DNA from: Alisma plantago-aquatica
Taxonomy: Eukaryota; Streptophyta; Magnoliopsida; Alismatales; Alismataceae
Direction: 5' to 3'
NCBI GenBank assembly: GCA_963693085.1
Contig: OY856411.1
Span: forward strand, 64,477,001 to 64,541,000
DNA: 64,000 bases
Shown: in pieces, positions 34,021 to 46,800 of the stretch
Layout: every line of letters starts with the position of its first letter
Position numbering within the stretch: the stretch's first letter is position 1
The notes under the pieces: model-generated
What the model was told of the DNA's origin: nothing
Databases searched by the model: none
What the model saw: only the letters and a program-made list of their open reading frames with translations
Made by a program: the position numbers and the translations under genes

Positions 34021-34996
34021 TGATACATACAACCCTAGCAGTAGATTTTCCCTAGAGTTTCCTAAAGGCTAGATGACAAGTAACATGAGGTGAAATACCC
34101 TCAATTTTACTACCATTCCTACCCTTGGCTCTCAATTGCCCTAATACCACTTACCATAGAACCCTAGACTTGTCAAGTCCTACTAGAATTACACCTAGTC
34201 CTAATTCTCTAACTAGTAGTATAGAGTATATTCTAATAGCACTTGTCTTGATGTTTGGTTTGGTAATCTAGTTTGAAATGTGAGTTTTGCATGCTATGTT
34301 GACCTTCCCCAACTAATAACAAGTTGCATTTCTAAATGGCCCTCCTACCCATCATACTGCTTAAAATCCACCTTTGTATCTTGAGCTTGTTAATGCTAGT
34401 GTAGTAAACTACCTTTGTTAATACTTAGCTAATTGCTTAGCTCTAGATAGTTAGTTCTTGCTCAAGTAGTTAGGGATCCTTTGAGCTTGATTGTGTTAAT
34501 TTGGCTAATTAGTGATAACTTAGACTGTTGTCTGCCTACTTGCTTAGTTTACATCTTAGTTGATAACTTGGCTTGCTAGTGTAGTGTAACTCCTTACTCC
34601 TATTCAATTGCTTGCCTTACTTAGTTCCTTAATCTCAACTTGCTTAGAGTAATTTAGAGTCTTTGTTAATTTATTATTGTTCTTGCTTGTTCTTTCTTCC
34701 AATTTTAGTGTAATCAACTCAAAACCAACTTTAAAACCTCAAACCCTAGACTCCGCTCTAGGAACATAGCCAACACAAACTTAGCTCTAGTGCCCCCTCT
34801 ATCCCTAAGGATTGACCCTAATTTTACCGCTAGACTATACTATAGCATGACCCCGTGCGTTTGCGGGTATGTGTGATTAAGACTATGCATTAGACTAGGT
34901 CCATATACAAATTTTGAGAGATCTGTGTGTTTTCCCATATGGTTGCATCTAGCTACCTTTAGTTGGTTAGTGTGTGGCCTTGAGTAGAACCGCACC
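33591..34996 (+). mobile_element. Probable LTR and U5 of a Tat/Athila-like Gypsy remnant
   Basis: Begins with a run of CACGACCGTG-type words (33585-34020), passes through A+T-rich sequence without genes, and ends in the CCCTAAGGATTGACCC-to-GCACCA block that precedes a primer-site-like sequence at 34997. The layout fits the end of a Tat/Athila LTR. The start of the LTR is not clear. Confidence 0.5.
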
Positions 34997-35022
34997 AAGC
35001 TTTTTGTTGCCATTACTGAGAT
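34997..35022 (+). promoter_or_regulatory. Degenerate primer site of Tat/Athila type
   Basis: AAGCTTTTTGTTGCCATTAC then TGAGATAGAGGCAA resembles the AAGTTTTTGGCGCCGTTGCC region following Tat/Athila LTRs, with the CGs lost. Confidence 0.55.
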
Positions 35023-35223
35023 AGAGGCAATCATCCTAGCTAGTTAGTATAGCTTTGTTTTTCCTACTACCCTCACCATTGCTCTTCTCTATTCTTTGTT
35101 TTACTTTTGCATCTTGGTTTGCTAACTTCTCCTCTTTCATTTGGTTGTACCTTGTGCATGTAAAAGCAACCCTTTGAAGTCAAGATGGTAGACCAACATG
35201 CACGAGCCCCCTAAATCCCTCAA

Positions 35224-36560
35224 ATGCCCTACATGATGAAGATACTTGAAGACATGGTGAATCTCATGAAGATTCATGTGGGAGGTTCTTCTAATCACTC
35301 CGCCAACTACATGGAGGCTCCTTGTGATGATGTCCAAGTTCTAGAATCGTATGGCATTCAGAACAACCCAGGATCCATGTCAAGCTCTTACACTTTAAAA
35401 TGGAGAAATCATCCAAACATTTGATGGGAGTAACAAGGAGACCAAGAGCAAACAGACAACTCCATATTTGAAGAAGAAGTTCTTGTAAGGTTAAGAAGCC
35501 TTGATGAAGTGAAGAGAGGTGTACTTTCACAGACAAACCATTAATCGGCCTGAGCAAAGGGTGGATGAGATTTCCCTTTCACTTGCCCTTTGTGAGGAGG
35601 GAAGACCCCTTTCCCAACCCATGTCCAACCACAATAATGACTTGCCCTTTATGAGGAGGGAAGACCCCTTTCCCAACCCATGTCCAACCACAATAATGCT
35701 AGTCAAACCATGGGTGCTCCTCAAGGTGCTTATATCCCACCACATGGCCAAGAACCCACTCTCCAACAATATCAAGGGCCCCCTAACCCCTGTGCTCCTC
35801 CACCACCACAACCACCATTCAACTTCCAACACACCTCACAACCACCACCACAATATCAACTACAAAAACCATCCCATTCCAACCACCTCCACAACAACCA
35901 ACCTACATCCATCAAAATCCTAATCCAATACACCAAAAACCACCATCACCACCACAACCATCACATGCTCCCCCTCCTCCCTATGATCAAGTAAAGAAGG
36001 TTTTAGTGTTGTGACAAGGTTGTTGAGGAGCTCAATAAGGGAGGGAAGAAATTAGAAAAATATCATGATGGAGAAACCTTGCCACAAAGTCCTTGTGAGA
36101 GTGCTAAGTGCACTAAAAATTCTACAGTTTTGCTAGATTTTGAGAAGATAATATCTTTTGTCCCACTTTCCTTTGAGATGACACCACCAAGTTCCCCCAT
36201 TGTTGATCCAAGACATCCCAATGTGATATTTTTAGGTTTGGAAGTTTCCAACATGATGTAAACCCCTCTCTTTGATGCATATGAAGACCCATTCCTCAAG
36301 GGAAGGCAAGCTATGGCATGAAAACTCTGAGGTTATAAGATTGACTAAGGCAAACACCTCATTGCTTTCCATTATCAAGCAAAGCCCAACTTATGTAAGG
36401 TTCCATAAGGGTGTTTTCACCTTCAAGAAGAAGATGAGAGGGAAGATGCCTAAGGAGGTTATCTTAAATGATCTAAAAAGTTTTTTGGTTAGGATTCTTA
36501 CATTGAGACCTATGATGAAGACCCCGAAGGAGATACAAATGAAGAAATACACTTGAGAAC
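35224..36560 (+). pseudogene. Tat/Athila-like gag remnant
   Basis: Broken coding sequence in several frames. The stretch 35224-35424 starts with ATG and ends in LKWRNHPN, the WRNHPN motif typical of Tat/Athila gag. A proline/glutamine/histidine-rich region follows (35680-35994), then fragments with LLDFEKII (36079-36261) and a FDAYEDPFL motif. A 61 bp direct duplication (CTTGCCCTTT.GAGGAGGGAAGACCCC, 35580-35700) broke the frame. No protease, reverse transcriptase or integrase is present, so this is a non-autonomous or internally deleted copy. Confidence 0.65.
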
Positions 36561-36707
36561 CTCACATAACCCTTAGGAGTAAGATCAAATAATGAAGGCA
36601 TTTGAGAGGATTGTGTATGATGAAGATGAAAACATTTTTCTTTTAGACAATGGTTGATTGATGGAGGAACAACAAGCCTAGCTGAAGGCTCTAAACTTAG
36701 CACTAGT

Positions 36708-36722
36708 GGGAGGCAACCCACG
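36708..36722 (+). other. GGGAGGCAACCCACG landmark
   Basis: The TGGGAGGCAACCCA block is a recurring feature of Tat/Athila 3' internal regions; it supports the assignment of 33.6-38.3 kb. Confidence 0.55.
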
Positions 36723-37147
36723 TTGGTTTGAGACTCTTTCTCTTGAAAATATTTTTTTTTCTTGATTACACTTTCATTGTTTCCAAGGAACACACAAATG
36801 CACACTATACTTGATATTTTTTCTATTTGTGAATCATATTAGTACATGTATAAGGAAGAAAAGGTGATGCACAATGGGTCTAGCCAAGGAGAAGATCAAA
36901 GTTGAAGAGAAAATTGTAAAATAGTAGAAAAGCTACAAGAAGGAGTCTAGAACGGCCATGCCACACACCATGGTTGTGTGACCGGCAAGACAAAATGGAC
37001 GTGTTGCTTAGCACGGTTGTGGTGGTCCTACCTTGCTCACCTAGTGCTACATTGATCACTCCATCTCTTGGTGGCTATCTTCCGCGACTCCATGCCCTTT
37101 ATCCTATTATTCTAAACTTCTATTTCATGCTAAGGATGACATGATTT

Positions 37148-37162
37148 AAAAGTTTGGGGTGG
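37148..37162 (+). promoter_or_regulatory. Polypurine-like tract
   Basis: AAAAGTTTGGGGTGG resembles the AAAGTTTGGGG tract of Tat/Athila elements. A following LTR could not be confirmed because no second copy of that sequence is in the window. Confidence 0.4.
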
Positions 37163-38327
37163 TAGGGCGGTAATACCTTCTTATAGCACATTTTTATCTA
37201 TGTAACTTGTGCTAAATTTTTACAAGATGATCAAACAGTTTGACTAACTTTCATACTTGTCTATCCTGACCTTGTGTGTCTACTAGCATTCATGTATACA
37301 TGTAGTTTAATTTCATGAATTTTTGCATAATTTTTCAATAAAAAAAATCTCTTTTTGCTCTTCCAAGTCATGCATTGCATTTCCATGTAGATTTTGGTAA
37401 TTTTTGTGTGTTTTAACTAGGATTTGCTGCTTTATGTTTTAATTTCCCTAAAAGTAGGTTTAGATGTGATTGATTGCAAATTGGCACCATTTTGGCCAAT
37501 TTTGCCCAAATTTGGATGTTCTTGCCTAATAGCTTGTTTTAAGTTTTAACTTAATCTCCAATTTAACTGAAAATGTTGATCTTTGACAAATCCGTGGCAC
37601 GTGTTTAGAGTTTATTGCTATATGGTCTTAATTGTTGACTTTTTACATGTGCATCACCTCTCTCAAGTTTGTGAATGTCTTGGCTGAATTGTGATTTGAG
37701 CAAGCTATGAATGCTTAGATCCTATGGAATTGCATGATACAAATGTGAATCTCATGTTGTTCAATCATGTGGTGTGATCTAATTTGATGAAGTGTTGGAT
37801 TAGTTTTCATGTAGGAGATTTTATGTTGAGGACTACACTAATGACCCCCCTTTGACCCGACTCTTCTTTCACCATCTACATACCTCTCCGCCTCATGAAA
37901 GGATGCCTCAGTGCACATATTTAGCCTTGGCCACCTCCAAAAGCTTAGGGTGGCCATATCTACATCTCCATGCTTCATTATATCCACCACAGTCCCTACT
38001 TACACCAAGGGAAAAAGAAAAGAAAAGAAAAAAAGTAAAAAAATAAAATAAAAGATGCTCCTATTTATGTGCATCTAAATAAAGAAAAGGCGAGTGTGTA
38101 AAAGCACTTCAATCTCTTACCACAATCCTTTCTTTATTTGTCATACCCATTGAGCTGAAAAACATCAAAACTAGATCACTTTTCCCTTTCTACAGCCATG
38201 TGGGTCATTTGGTGTGGTTTGAAATATAAGATTGAATGCATGAAACTGAAACAATACTCCTAGCTATCATTGATTAACGCCGGCATAAAACGGTTTACCT
38301 AGAATTACATGAAGGACATATGAAAAT
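37163..38327. other. Non-coding Gypsy-type spacer
   Basis: No gene. It includes an A/G-rich simple stretch at 38010-38056 and CATACCCATTGAGCTGAAAA (38143-38162), both typical of Tat/Athila internal or LTR sequence. It ends where the Del element begins. Confidence 0.45.
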
Positions 38328-39728
38328 TGTAGCATCCCTGACATGGGTTATGCCTTAACCCTAGGTGTTTTGCTTAATAAAGTTGATTAGATGCTTTCTC
38401 TTATCTCTTGAAAAGTAATTAAGGCTCAAGAGGAACTTATATTGCAATTTCAGTCCTTTTTTAATAATGTTGAAATAATGTGTTTGTTTGTTCTGGACTA
38501 AAGTGCAATTTACCCAAGTTGAGGGGTTAATTTGCAAATGTTGCATGATAATGTGTTCCTAATGTGTTGAAGCATCATGAGAGTGGAGATGATGCAGAGG
38601 TATGGCTTGTGATAGCCTGAATACCAAGAAAGAGCTCATAAAGCAATGTTTGTGCATTAAAACTTAGTTTTGGTGTAAAGTGCAATTTACCCAAAACCTA
38701 GGGTTCAATATGCAAATTTCCACTTCAATAAGGTCCCTAATAATTCATGGCATCTTTTAGAGTCAAGAAAATGAGAGGGACATCTCATTTGAGCTTCTTT
38801 GAAGGAGAGAGAATCTTGATATTAAAATAATCAAGATTTATGCTTAAATGGAACTTTAATTCAAATTAATGCAAAAAGAAATATATTAATTGAAGAGCCC
38901 TTCAACCAAAAGTTGAGGTATGAATTTGCAAAGCGATTGGACGAGCTTGTGCCTTGCAAAGGCACGAAAATATCTTGAGTGAGTGGAGACTCCACTCACA
39001 TTAAGTTAATAAAAAGTAATATCCACTAAAATGGGATATTAGTATAATATGATTAAGGTGCTTAATTTATTTTCCTTTAATTCTTGGATAATGAAGAATT
39101 TTTTCAAGTAAAATAAGATATCTTCGTGGCCAAGGAGTTGAGGAGGGAAATGTGGCAATAATTTTGGAATTTAAAGGAATTAATTTTATTTTCTCTTTCC
39201 TTGGATTTCCTTATACATATCCCATTTTCCACCCATACATGGACTCTTTTTCAGATTTCTTTTCTCTTCTTGCTTTGGCCGACTCAAGAGAGCTTAGGAG
39301 CAGGAGAAGGACGATCCCCCAACCTATTGGTAAGTTTTTGACCTTCTTTCACCTTGATTTCATGGTGAAACCCAAAAATCAATGCTTGATTTCTTATTTT
39401 CTCCACTCGATTTCCAACTCTAGCCAACTCTTTCATCCAAAAGCTTGCAAACGGACCTTAGGCAGTTTTCAAAGCCTCATACACCATTAGAGGCGTGCAG
39501 TTTGAAGCTTGGAATCAGATTTAAAGGCGGGTTATATAACTTGAACCCCTTTACATTGTTATTCAACTATCTATCTTACAATTTCATTGATTGCTTCATC
39601 TCCTTAATTAATTGCTTGTTAAAAATGGTAATTCCATGAAATCCAATGTACAAAGAGTTACATGATCGAAGGTAGATGATGATGACATCATCTTGGATAT
39701 ATTTCCAAAAGAAATTGCATCTCATTCG

Positions 39729-40720
39729 GTTTCAACAAGTGCTCATGCGGTTTCAACCAAAACCGTTTGAGAGCAAACAGTTTCATCAAACCGTTTGAAG
39801 TTAAACAGTTTCAAACCATTTGGGGATGTTGACCAGGATTGACCATTTGAGAAATTTGAAGCTAATAATGATGGTTAATGACCCACCAAATTTGATTGAT
39901 TAATTCTAAAGGAATCATTAGTTGAAGGTTAATCATTTAAGCAAACCCTAATCGGGTTAAGTGCTGATTTTCAATTTGTTTAATTGATATTTTTGGGTTG
40001 ACTAACCCAAACGGTCTCAAGACCATTTGGAGGTCACCCAAATGGTCTCAAGACCTTTTGTAGGTCAACCAAGACCGTTTGGAGATCTAGGGTTGAGTAT
40101 GGTTGAGTAATTGAAAGTCTAAAGATATCAAATTGAACTACAATTAATTGCTTATTTGATGATCAACTTAATGATCTAAACCCTAATGGAATTTCACAAA
40201 TTCCAAGGTTAGGATGGGGAAAACAGTCTCAAGACCGTTTCGAGGTCATCCAAATGACCACAAGACCGTTTGGGGTCAGGTCATATCAAAAATTTGATAA
40301 TGATTCACTAGTTTCACTTGAATCAATTCCACAATGTTGATCATTGATGGGTACTCGATTTAAAAGCCCTAATTGAAGGTTCTTGAGTAAAAATTATAGT
40401 TCAATTGGGTGCAAAACCATAATTGATGGTCTAATTTAAGGTTGATTCAATAGTTTAATTAATGAAGAAACCAAGAATTCAATTGCTAATTGGTTCATCT
40501 ATTGAAACCCTGAATCAATTGAGTGTTGAAAGGACTTTTTGGTCCATTCAGTTTTGAGAGGGACGGCCTTAAGACCGTTTGAGTCCAAACGGTCTCAAGA
40601 CCATTTGGGCCAAATGGTCTCAAACCGTTTGGAGACCCAAGTCCATATGGTTTCAAAGGTACTTTGTCAAACGGTTTCAAGACAATTTGCCCAAACGGTT
40701 TCAAAGCGTTTGAGTCTAAT
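39729..40720. repeat. AAACGGTC..GACCGTTT palindrome array, 5' LTR
   Basis: Some twenty or more half-sites of AAACGGT or ACCGTTTGG, several joined as AAACGGTC-TCAA-GACCGTTT hairpins (for example 40568-40600, 40587-40612). Many half-sites are decayed to AAATGGT or CCATTTGG. Confidence 0.88.
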
Positions 40721-41194
40721 TAGTCAAATCCAATTGAGGTTCAACATGGTTAAACTATTTGGATATCTATTGTAATTTTAGGTCCATTTGGTCAATCCAC
40801 TTGGATAGTTATTGTAATTGAAAGTTCATCTGGTCAATCCACTTGAACACCAATGTAATTGAAGGTTCAATGGGTCAATCCAAATGGATACCTCATGTAA
40901 TTGAAGGTTTAATTGATCAAATCATTTGGACACCCAATGTACTTAGATGATTGCTACCCTCAATAAGATTAATCTTTGATGCATAATGATGTAATACTTC
41001 AACACATCATGCTAAACTTAATTGCATGTAATTAGATAAAGAATAGGCTCAATCTAATCAAGGATTGAGTAGTGGACATCCTGAGTTGGATGAGAGAGAA
41101 AGATTCATACATGAACTATAATCATGTAATAATCAAGCCTAACACATTCAAGATGATGTGTTGAACAATTAGGGCGTGATCCTTGATAAAGAGA

Positions 41195-41590
41195 TCATAA
41201 AACCCTAATTGAGTTGATTAATGAATAGTAAACCCTAATTATGGGTAATGCAACATGAAACCCTAATTGGGATGATTAGTAAACCCTAATTATGGGTAAT
41301 ACAACATCAAACCCTAATTGGGATGAATAGTAAACCCTAATTATGGGTAATGCAATATGAAACCCTAATTGGGATGAATAGTAAACCCTAATTATGGGTA
41401 ATACAACATGAAACCCTAATTGGGATGAATAGTAAACCCTAATTGTGGTTTATTGAATATAAACCCTAATCTAGGAAAATGTGAGGTGAAACCCTAATTC
41501 AGGGTATTTGTATGACAACCTTGATGTGATGTGAATAGTATACCCTAATTCTAAAATAGGGTGAAGGATGTGAAACCCTAATTCTGGGTT
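41195..41590 (+). repeat. Telobox-bearing ~51 bp tandem repeat, 5' LTR
   Basis: About fourteen AAACCCTAAT words. Four near-identical ~51 bp units (starting ~41229, 41280, 41331, 41382) each have two of them, separated by ATGGGTAATGCAACATG and GGGATGAATAGT. Units further right are diverged. Confidence 0.92.
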
Positions 41591-43577
41591 ATATTGTATA
41601 GCATGAAACTCTAATCTTGGACAATGAAATGATGAATCATTGGTCCCAGTTGTGCAAAGGGAATGAATAACCCTGATTAACATGAAATGGGAAACCCTAT
41701 CCCTGGTAAGGGAATAGTGGTGTTACCCTTGAATGACATGGAACTGAAATATGATTGATATATTTGTTATCATGTGTGTTAACAATGCAGGTATTCTGGG
41801 ATGATGATCATGGCCAGGTATGAGCTATGATGTTTATTTATTGAAATTGTTTATTGGGCCTTGTGTGCCATAACATGCCTTGTTGCTTAGAAAGAGGTAA
41901 CAAGAGAGTTAATGGGCCTCAAGTGCTATGAGAAATACTTGTGTAATAAGTATTATGTTTACCTTGGTCAGATGGCCTAAAGGTGTTAGTTACCTGAAAA
42001 AGTGGTAACAGTGCTCAGTGATGAGCTAAGGGTTTGAATACCCAGAACCATATGATTATGGTATTGAGATTGTGAAGGGATGATAGTTCCCAATATTGAA
42101 AAGAGGGACTGAGATCCCAAAAGTTACTTGAAGACTAAGAAGTACTTGATGGAAATAGACAATGTTTTCTTTGTAAGTATTTAATAAGTTATGTTTGAAA
42201 ACTTGGCTGATGCTAAAAGAATATGATAATGTACTTAATTAATAAAGTGAAATCTATTCATTTAGTGCTCTGACCATAGATCCATCATCGTCAGTAGCTG
42301 GTGATGGTGAAACAGGTTTTCTTACGAGATCTCCTGGAGAGCGCATATTTTCGAATATGTGGGGGTCAATGGGCGAAAATATCTATACATCCTAATGGAG
42401 GAAGTTGATGGAAGGTAAACATTAAACCTCTCAACACTTCATTATATATGTATACTGGGATGGATGTATCACTAATCTTCCGATGATGTTAATGTCGGAT
42501 CGATGGAGGTAAACATGAAATCTCTCAATTGTGAAGAGAGTGCAGTTGTCGCTATAGCTCTATAGTGAAGATGCCACTATACCCTGGCAAGCTATATAGA
42601 AGAGATACAAGATGTCATGCATGTGGTCCCACACTGATCGAGATATGGGAGGTCATGGAGTCTGGCTCTTCCATTAACCTATGTATGGTACCGATTTTGA
42701 CTTCGCGGTAGTCCGTTGGAGTATGAGAAGTATACCTCATCTCCTCAGAGCTTAAGTTTGATTATAAAATGTAATCAGTCGTGTAGCGTATTTGCTTAGG
42801 ATTGAAATGCGAGAATCACTGGTTGATGCTAACTTGCTTAGCATGTCTTGAATACATAAATGTTAATTATATTCTTTAATTCTTTATTGAATAAGAGACA
42901 TGCTGCCTTATCAAGTTACAGATGATAAATTTAATTAGAAGTGTTGCTCTAATCTGCATAGATATTGATTTATCTGCTATTGAGATATATGATTCCACTG
43001 TTCAGCTTATTTGTTTTAAACTACAATAACAATGTTTTCAGCGGGGAGTTATATCTCTCGCTAGGGTAATTTTATGAATTGTCTCACCCCCGTTGGATCC
43101 AACTTTTTAGGTAGACGCAAACAAAGAGGCAGAAACCTTGTAACAAGGGAAGAGCAGTAGCAACAACATCAAGAACAACAGTAATATCCCAGGTGGGGAT
43201 ACTAGATGTCAAGCTTGTATATGGAGAGTCCTATGTGTCGTCTCTGTACTCTCAGATCCTAGGAGTCAATAGTTAATGTTTTATAATCGATCTGAGATTT
43301 TGGTTTGAATGCTTTGAGGATTTTAGTTACTTGTGCTTTTAGCAAAGTAATGATGTATATAAATCCCTTGAGAGGAGATGATACATGTCTTGTACATGAT
43401 GAGCCAGGTTGTATATGTAATATAATGGTTCTTGTTGAAAGAATTTCTTTGAGAATGGTTCTCTTTGCAAAAAGTTTTAATTTTCAATGATTTTCAGTAA
43501 TCTGCTATTGATAATCGTTTCCGCATGTTTTATTGTGATATTTTTTGTCTTTACGATGACGGTCATCTCAAGTTAAG

Positions 43578-43595
43578 TGGTATCAGAGCTCTAGG
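43578..43595 (+). promoter_or_regulatory. Del primer-binding site
   Basis: TGGTATCAGAGCTCTAGG, seven bases after the LTR end; tRNA-iMet type. Confidence 0.93.
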
Positions 43596-43705
43596 TTCGC
43601 TGAGTCTATAGAGACATAGGACTAAGGTTGTTGAGTCTGTTCTAAGTGTCCTCCAGTTATCTGATAGTGTCTTCTGCTCATATCGGAGGAGAAGAAGAAC
43701 TAAAG

Positions 43706-44802
43706 ATGTCTGGATCACACGATGAACATGCTGCTGAGAGCAGTGTTGCTGTACCAGGAGGAGGTGTAAGGGACCAAGATAGGGAAGAACTTGTGCCTGA
43801 GCAATCCCAGTTCAACCAAGTAGATATGGGGAACCCAGCCTTCCAAGCTATGTTTGGACAGTTTATGGCGGCCATGACTCATATGCTCGATAGGATGACA
43901 TTACCTACACCTAGGGTACCAGCTCACCATGAAGGATAGGGAGCCGGTAAGACATTTGAATGACTTTGACGGGTTGGAGCCACAGAATATGCTGGTACAA
44001 CTGAGCCAACAAATGTTGACATGTGGCTGACCGAGTTGGAGAAGGGCTACAAAATCCTTAACATCCCAGAAGATGAGAAGGTTAGACATGTAGTGTACCT
44101 TCTTAAAGGGAGTGCTGGTCATTGGTGGACCATAGAAGAAGGCAAGAGACTGGATGTGGAGATCGAATGGGAAGTATTTCGGCAAGAATTTGTCAATAGA
44201 TACTTTCCTAAGACGTTCCTAGATGATAATATCTCTCAATTTGAGAGATTAAGGCAAGGACTGATGAACATTAGCAAATATGAAGTTAAGTTCATGGAGC
44301 TTTTGTGGTTTTGTCCGCACATGGCAGCTACTGATGAAGAGAGGATTCAACGTTTCGAGAAGGGATTGAACACCAATTTGACCACTCCTGTGTCTGCTCT
44401 GGAGAGCAGGGAGAGGTTTGCCACTTTTGTGGAGTCTGTTAGGCAGATAGAGAGGTATGTGATCGAGAAGAGACAAACCAATAATAAGAAAGTGTATCCT
44501 CGTTTCATGGATAAAGGTCTGAAAGCTTCAAAAAGCTGAGGTTTTCTGCACCGGCAGCACCATCAAGACCTAGTTCTCAGATGCAATGGACGTTGAGTAG
44601 GGGTAGGGGATGTAGTTTTCCTCCAAATAGAGCCCCTAGTACAGCATCAACATCAGTGACAGGACCACCTAGGAAGAATGTGGGAAGCTACAACTGCTAC
44701 CAGTGTGGGAGGTCTGGACACTTGATGAGTGATTGCCCTGAGAAGGTCAGGACTGTAACTCAACCCCAGAGGCAGAGTCAGCAAGGCTCACAGAGGAGAT
44801 AG
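43706..44802 (+). pseudogene. Del gag with zinc knuckle, frame-broken
   Basis: The likely start is the ATG at 43706 (MSGSHDEH). The N-terminal part stops at 43937-43939. The retrotransposon-gag domain continues in another frame at 44021-44539 (WLTELEKGY, then GSAGHWW and FVNRYFP, the usual core). A third frame (44581-44802) holds a zinc knuckle CYQCGRSGHLMSDC with C-x2-C-x4-H-x4-C spacing. At least two frame changes and a TAG at 44800-44802 separate it from protease. Gag forms the particle and binds the RNA. Confidence 0.9.
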
Positions 44803-44939
44803 TTTTCTGGTTGTACTAGAGGACGTGGACAAGCGTCCCTAGCTGGATCGTCGGCACCCAACAACCGAGCACAGGGTCAACCGCAGGCAACAACTAGATT
44901 CTATGCTATGAATCAGCCCGAAGTAGTAGTCAACCCTCG

Positions 44940-45400
44940 GGTTGTGACAGGTCAGATGGAATTATTTTATTTTGATATGTCCTCATCCTTCTTCGTATCT
45001 GTTTTAATTGATCCGGGTGCTACGCATTCCTTTATCACTTGAGAAGTGATTCATGACTGCAACATGATTGCCAGTCATAGAGCAGAGAGTTTGTTGCTAG
45101 AAACCCCTTTGCTGGGATCTACAGTATTGCAGGAAGTGTGTTCTCCCTACAATCTTTCCTTTTCTAATCATTGCATTCAAGTGGATCTTACACCACTTGA
45201 GATGCATGGTTTTGATATAATCCTTAGGATGGACGCCTAAGAGAAGTATAAGGTTGTCTTGGATTGTGGTTCCAAGCAGGCTGTGTTCACAGATGATGGT
45301 GACACAGGGATCTTTTAGGGAGACAGAAAGATTCTTCCAACATGTTTAGTGTCAGCTATGGTAGCTGAGAAGTTGATGAGATAGGGATGCTTTGCATTTT
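44940..45400 (+). pseudogene. Del aspartic protease, broken
   Basis: The active-site region reads VLIDPGATHSFIT (family pattern hxD[ST]GATHSFI; here DPG instead of DSG/DTG), then a TGA at 45040-45042. The rest of the domain continues in frame to the FDIILRMDA motif (usual GMDWL) with TAA at 45238. TAG codons at 45316 and 45381 follow before reverse transcriptase. The Pro at the second active-site position is seen in some plant elements, so its effect is uncertain. Confidence 0.85.
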
Positions 45401-46432
45401 TGGCTCATGTGGTCGATACCACAATAGAGAGCCCTCATCCTTCTGAAGTTTTGATATTTAGGGAATTTAAAGATGTATTTCCTGAAGAACTTCCAGAAGT
45501 TCCACCGCCCCGAGAGATAGATTTTGAGATTAATCTAATCCTGGGCACGCAACCAATAGCACAAACGCCGTATAGAATGGCACCTGCTGAGATGGCAGAA
45601 CTCAAGAAACAACTACAGGAGTTTCTTGAGAAGGGTTTTATCCGACCAAGTACTTCACCATGGGGTGCTCCGGTTCTCTTTGTAAAGAAGAAGGATGGGT
45701 CGATGCAGTTATGCATTGACTATAGACAACTGAATAAAAGTAACTATAAAGAACAAGTATCCTCTACCAAGGATTGATGACTTGTTTGATCAGTTGCGTG
45801 GTGCAACTATCTTTTCTATGATAGATCTGAGGTCAGGATACCATCAGTTGCGTATTAAGGAAAGTGGCATACCCAAGTTTGCCTTTAGGACAAGGTATGG
45901 TCACTATGAGTTCATAGTTATGTCGTTTGGACTAACTAATGCACCGGCTGCATTCATGGAACTAATGAATAGAATCTTTCGACCTTTTCTTGATCAATGC
46001 ATAGTCATCTTCATCGACGATATCTTGATATATAGTAGAGATGCTCAACAGCATGAGCAGCACCTCCGTCAGGCTTTGACTTTGCTAAGAGAGTATAAGT
46101 TGCATAATAAGTTTAGCAAGTGTGAGTTCTAGTTACCAGAAGTTTCTTTTCTTGGACACGTGATATCTGCCTCAGGTATTTGTGTTGATACTTAGAAGGT
46201 AGAATATGTCCTACAATGGGAACAACCAATGACACCGACGGAGATACACAGTTTCCTAGGACTGGAAAGCTATTACAGGAGGTTCATTAAGAACTTCAGT
46301 TCTATAGCTTTACCCCTAACCAAGTTGACCAAGACAGATATTCCTTTTGTTTGGAATGACAAGTGTCAACAATCTTTCCAGTTGTTGAAGGAAAGGTTAA
46401 CAAGTGCACCTGTGTTAGTGTTGCCTGAGTAG
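45400..46432 (+). pseudogene. Del reverse transcriptase, broken
   Basis: The frame 45400-45777 has the N-terminal RT motifs (PPREIDFEI, then [40 protein letters not shown]). The next frame (45782-46132) has [21 protein letters not shown] and the catalytic FIDDILIYS. One extra A in the AAAA run after the RQLNK codons (about 45736-45740) explains the frame change. A TAG at 46130-46132 and one at about 46194 precede the thumb/connection part (SFLGLESYYRRFI, 46229-46432), which ends in TAG. The catalytic Asp-Asp pair is intact. Confidence 0.93.
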
Positions 46433-46800
46433 GGAAAGGGGTACATAGTCTTTTGTGATGCATCTAAGAACGGTCTAGGATGTGTGTTGATGCAGGATAA
46501 ACAAGGGATTTCCTTTGCTTCTCGACAGCTTAGGAAACATGAGGAGAATTATCCGACACACGATCTAGAGCTAGCTGTTGTAGTTCATGCCTTGAAGATC
46601 TAGAGACATTATCTCTATGGAGAAACATTCCAGATTTTCACAGACTATAAGAACCTCAAATATATCTTCTCTCAGCATGAGCTAAACATGAGGCAACGTC
46701 GTTGGATGGAGTTAATCAAGGATTACAATTGTACAACTGATTTCCATCCAGGGAAAGCCAATGTGGTTGCTGATGCATTAAGTAGAAAATCAGCAACATC
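46433..46800 (+). pseudogene. Del RNase H, broken
   Basis: [14 protein letters not shown] (catalytic Asp region), [15 protein letters not shown] (catalytic Glu), then TAG at 46601-46603, [11 protein letters not shown] and the [16 protein letters not shown] end (catalytic Asp). All in one frame apart from the stop. Confidence 0.92.

Larger units (their letters stand above)
38328..43570 (+). repeat. Del 5' LTR (5243 bp)
   Basis: TGTAGCATCCCTGAC to GACGGTCATCTCA. From left to right it contains an A+T-rich part, the AAACGGT/ACCGTTT palindrome array (39729-40720), a ~51 bp telobox-bearing tandem array (41195-41590) and a variable A+T-rich end. No protein-coding frame of note. Confidence 0.94.

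Noticed and set aside
35519..35994. Proline/histidine-rich 134- and 104-codon frames as a structural protein
   Set aside because: They are phases of the Tat/Athila gag linker, created by low-complexity CCA/CAC runs and a local duplication.
41195..41590. Interstitial telomere or chromosome-fusion scar
   Set aside because: AAACCCTAA words are spaced inside ~51 bp units and are duplicated in both LTRs of one retroelement; they are not contiguous TTTAGGG repeats.
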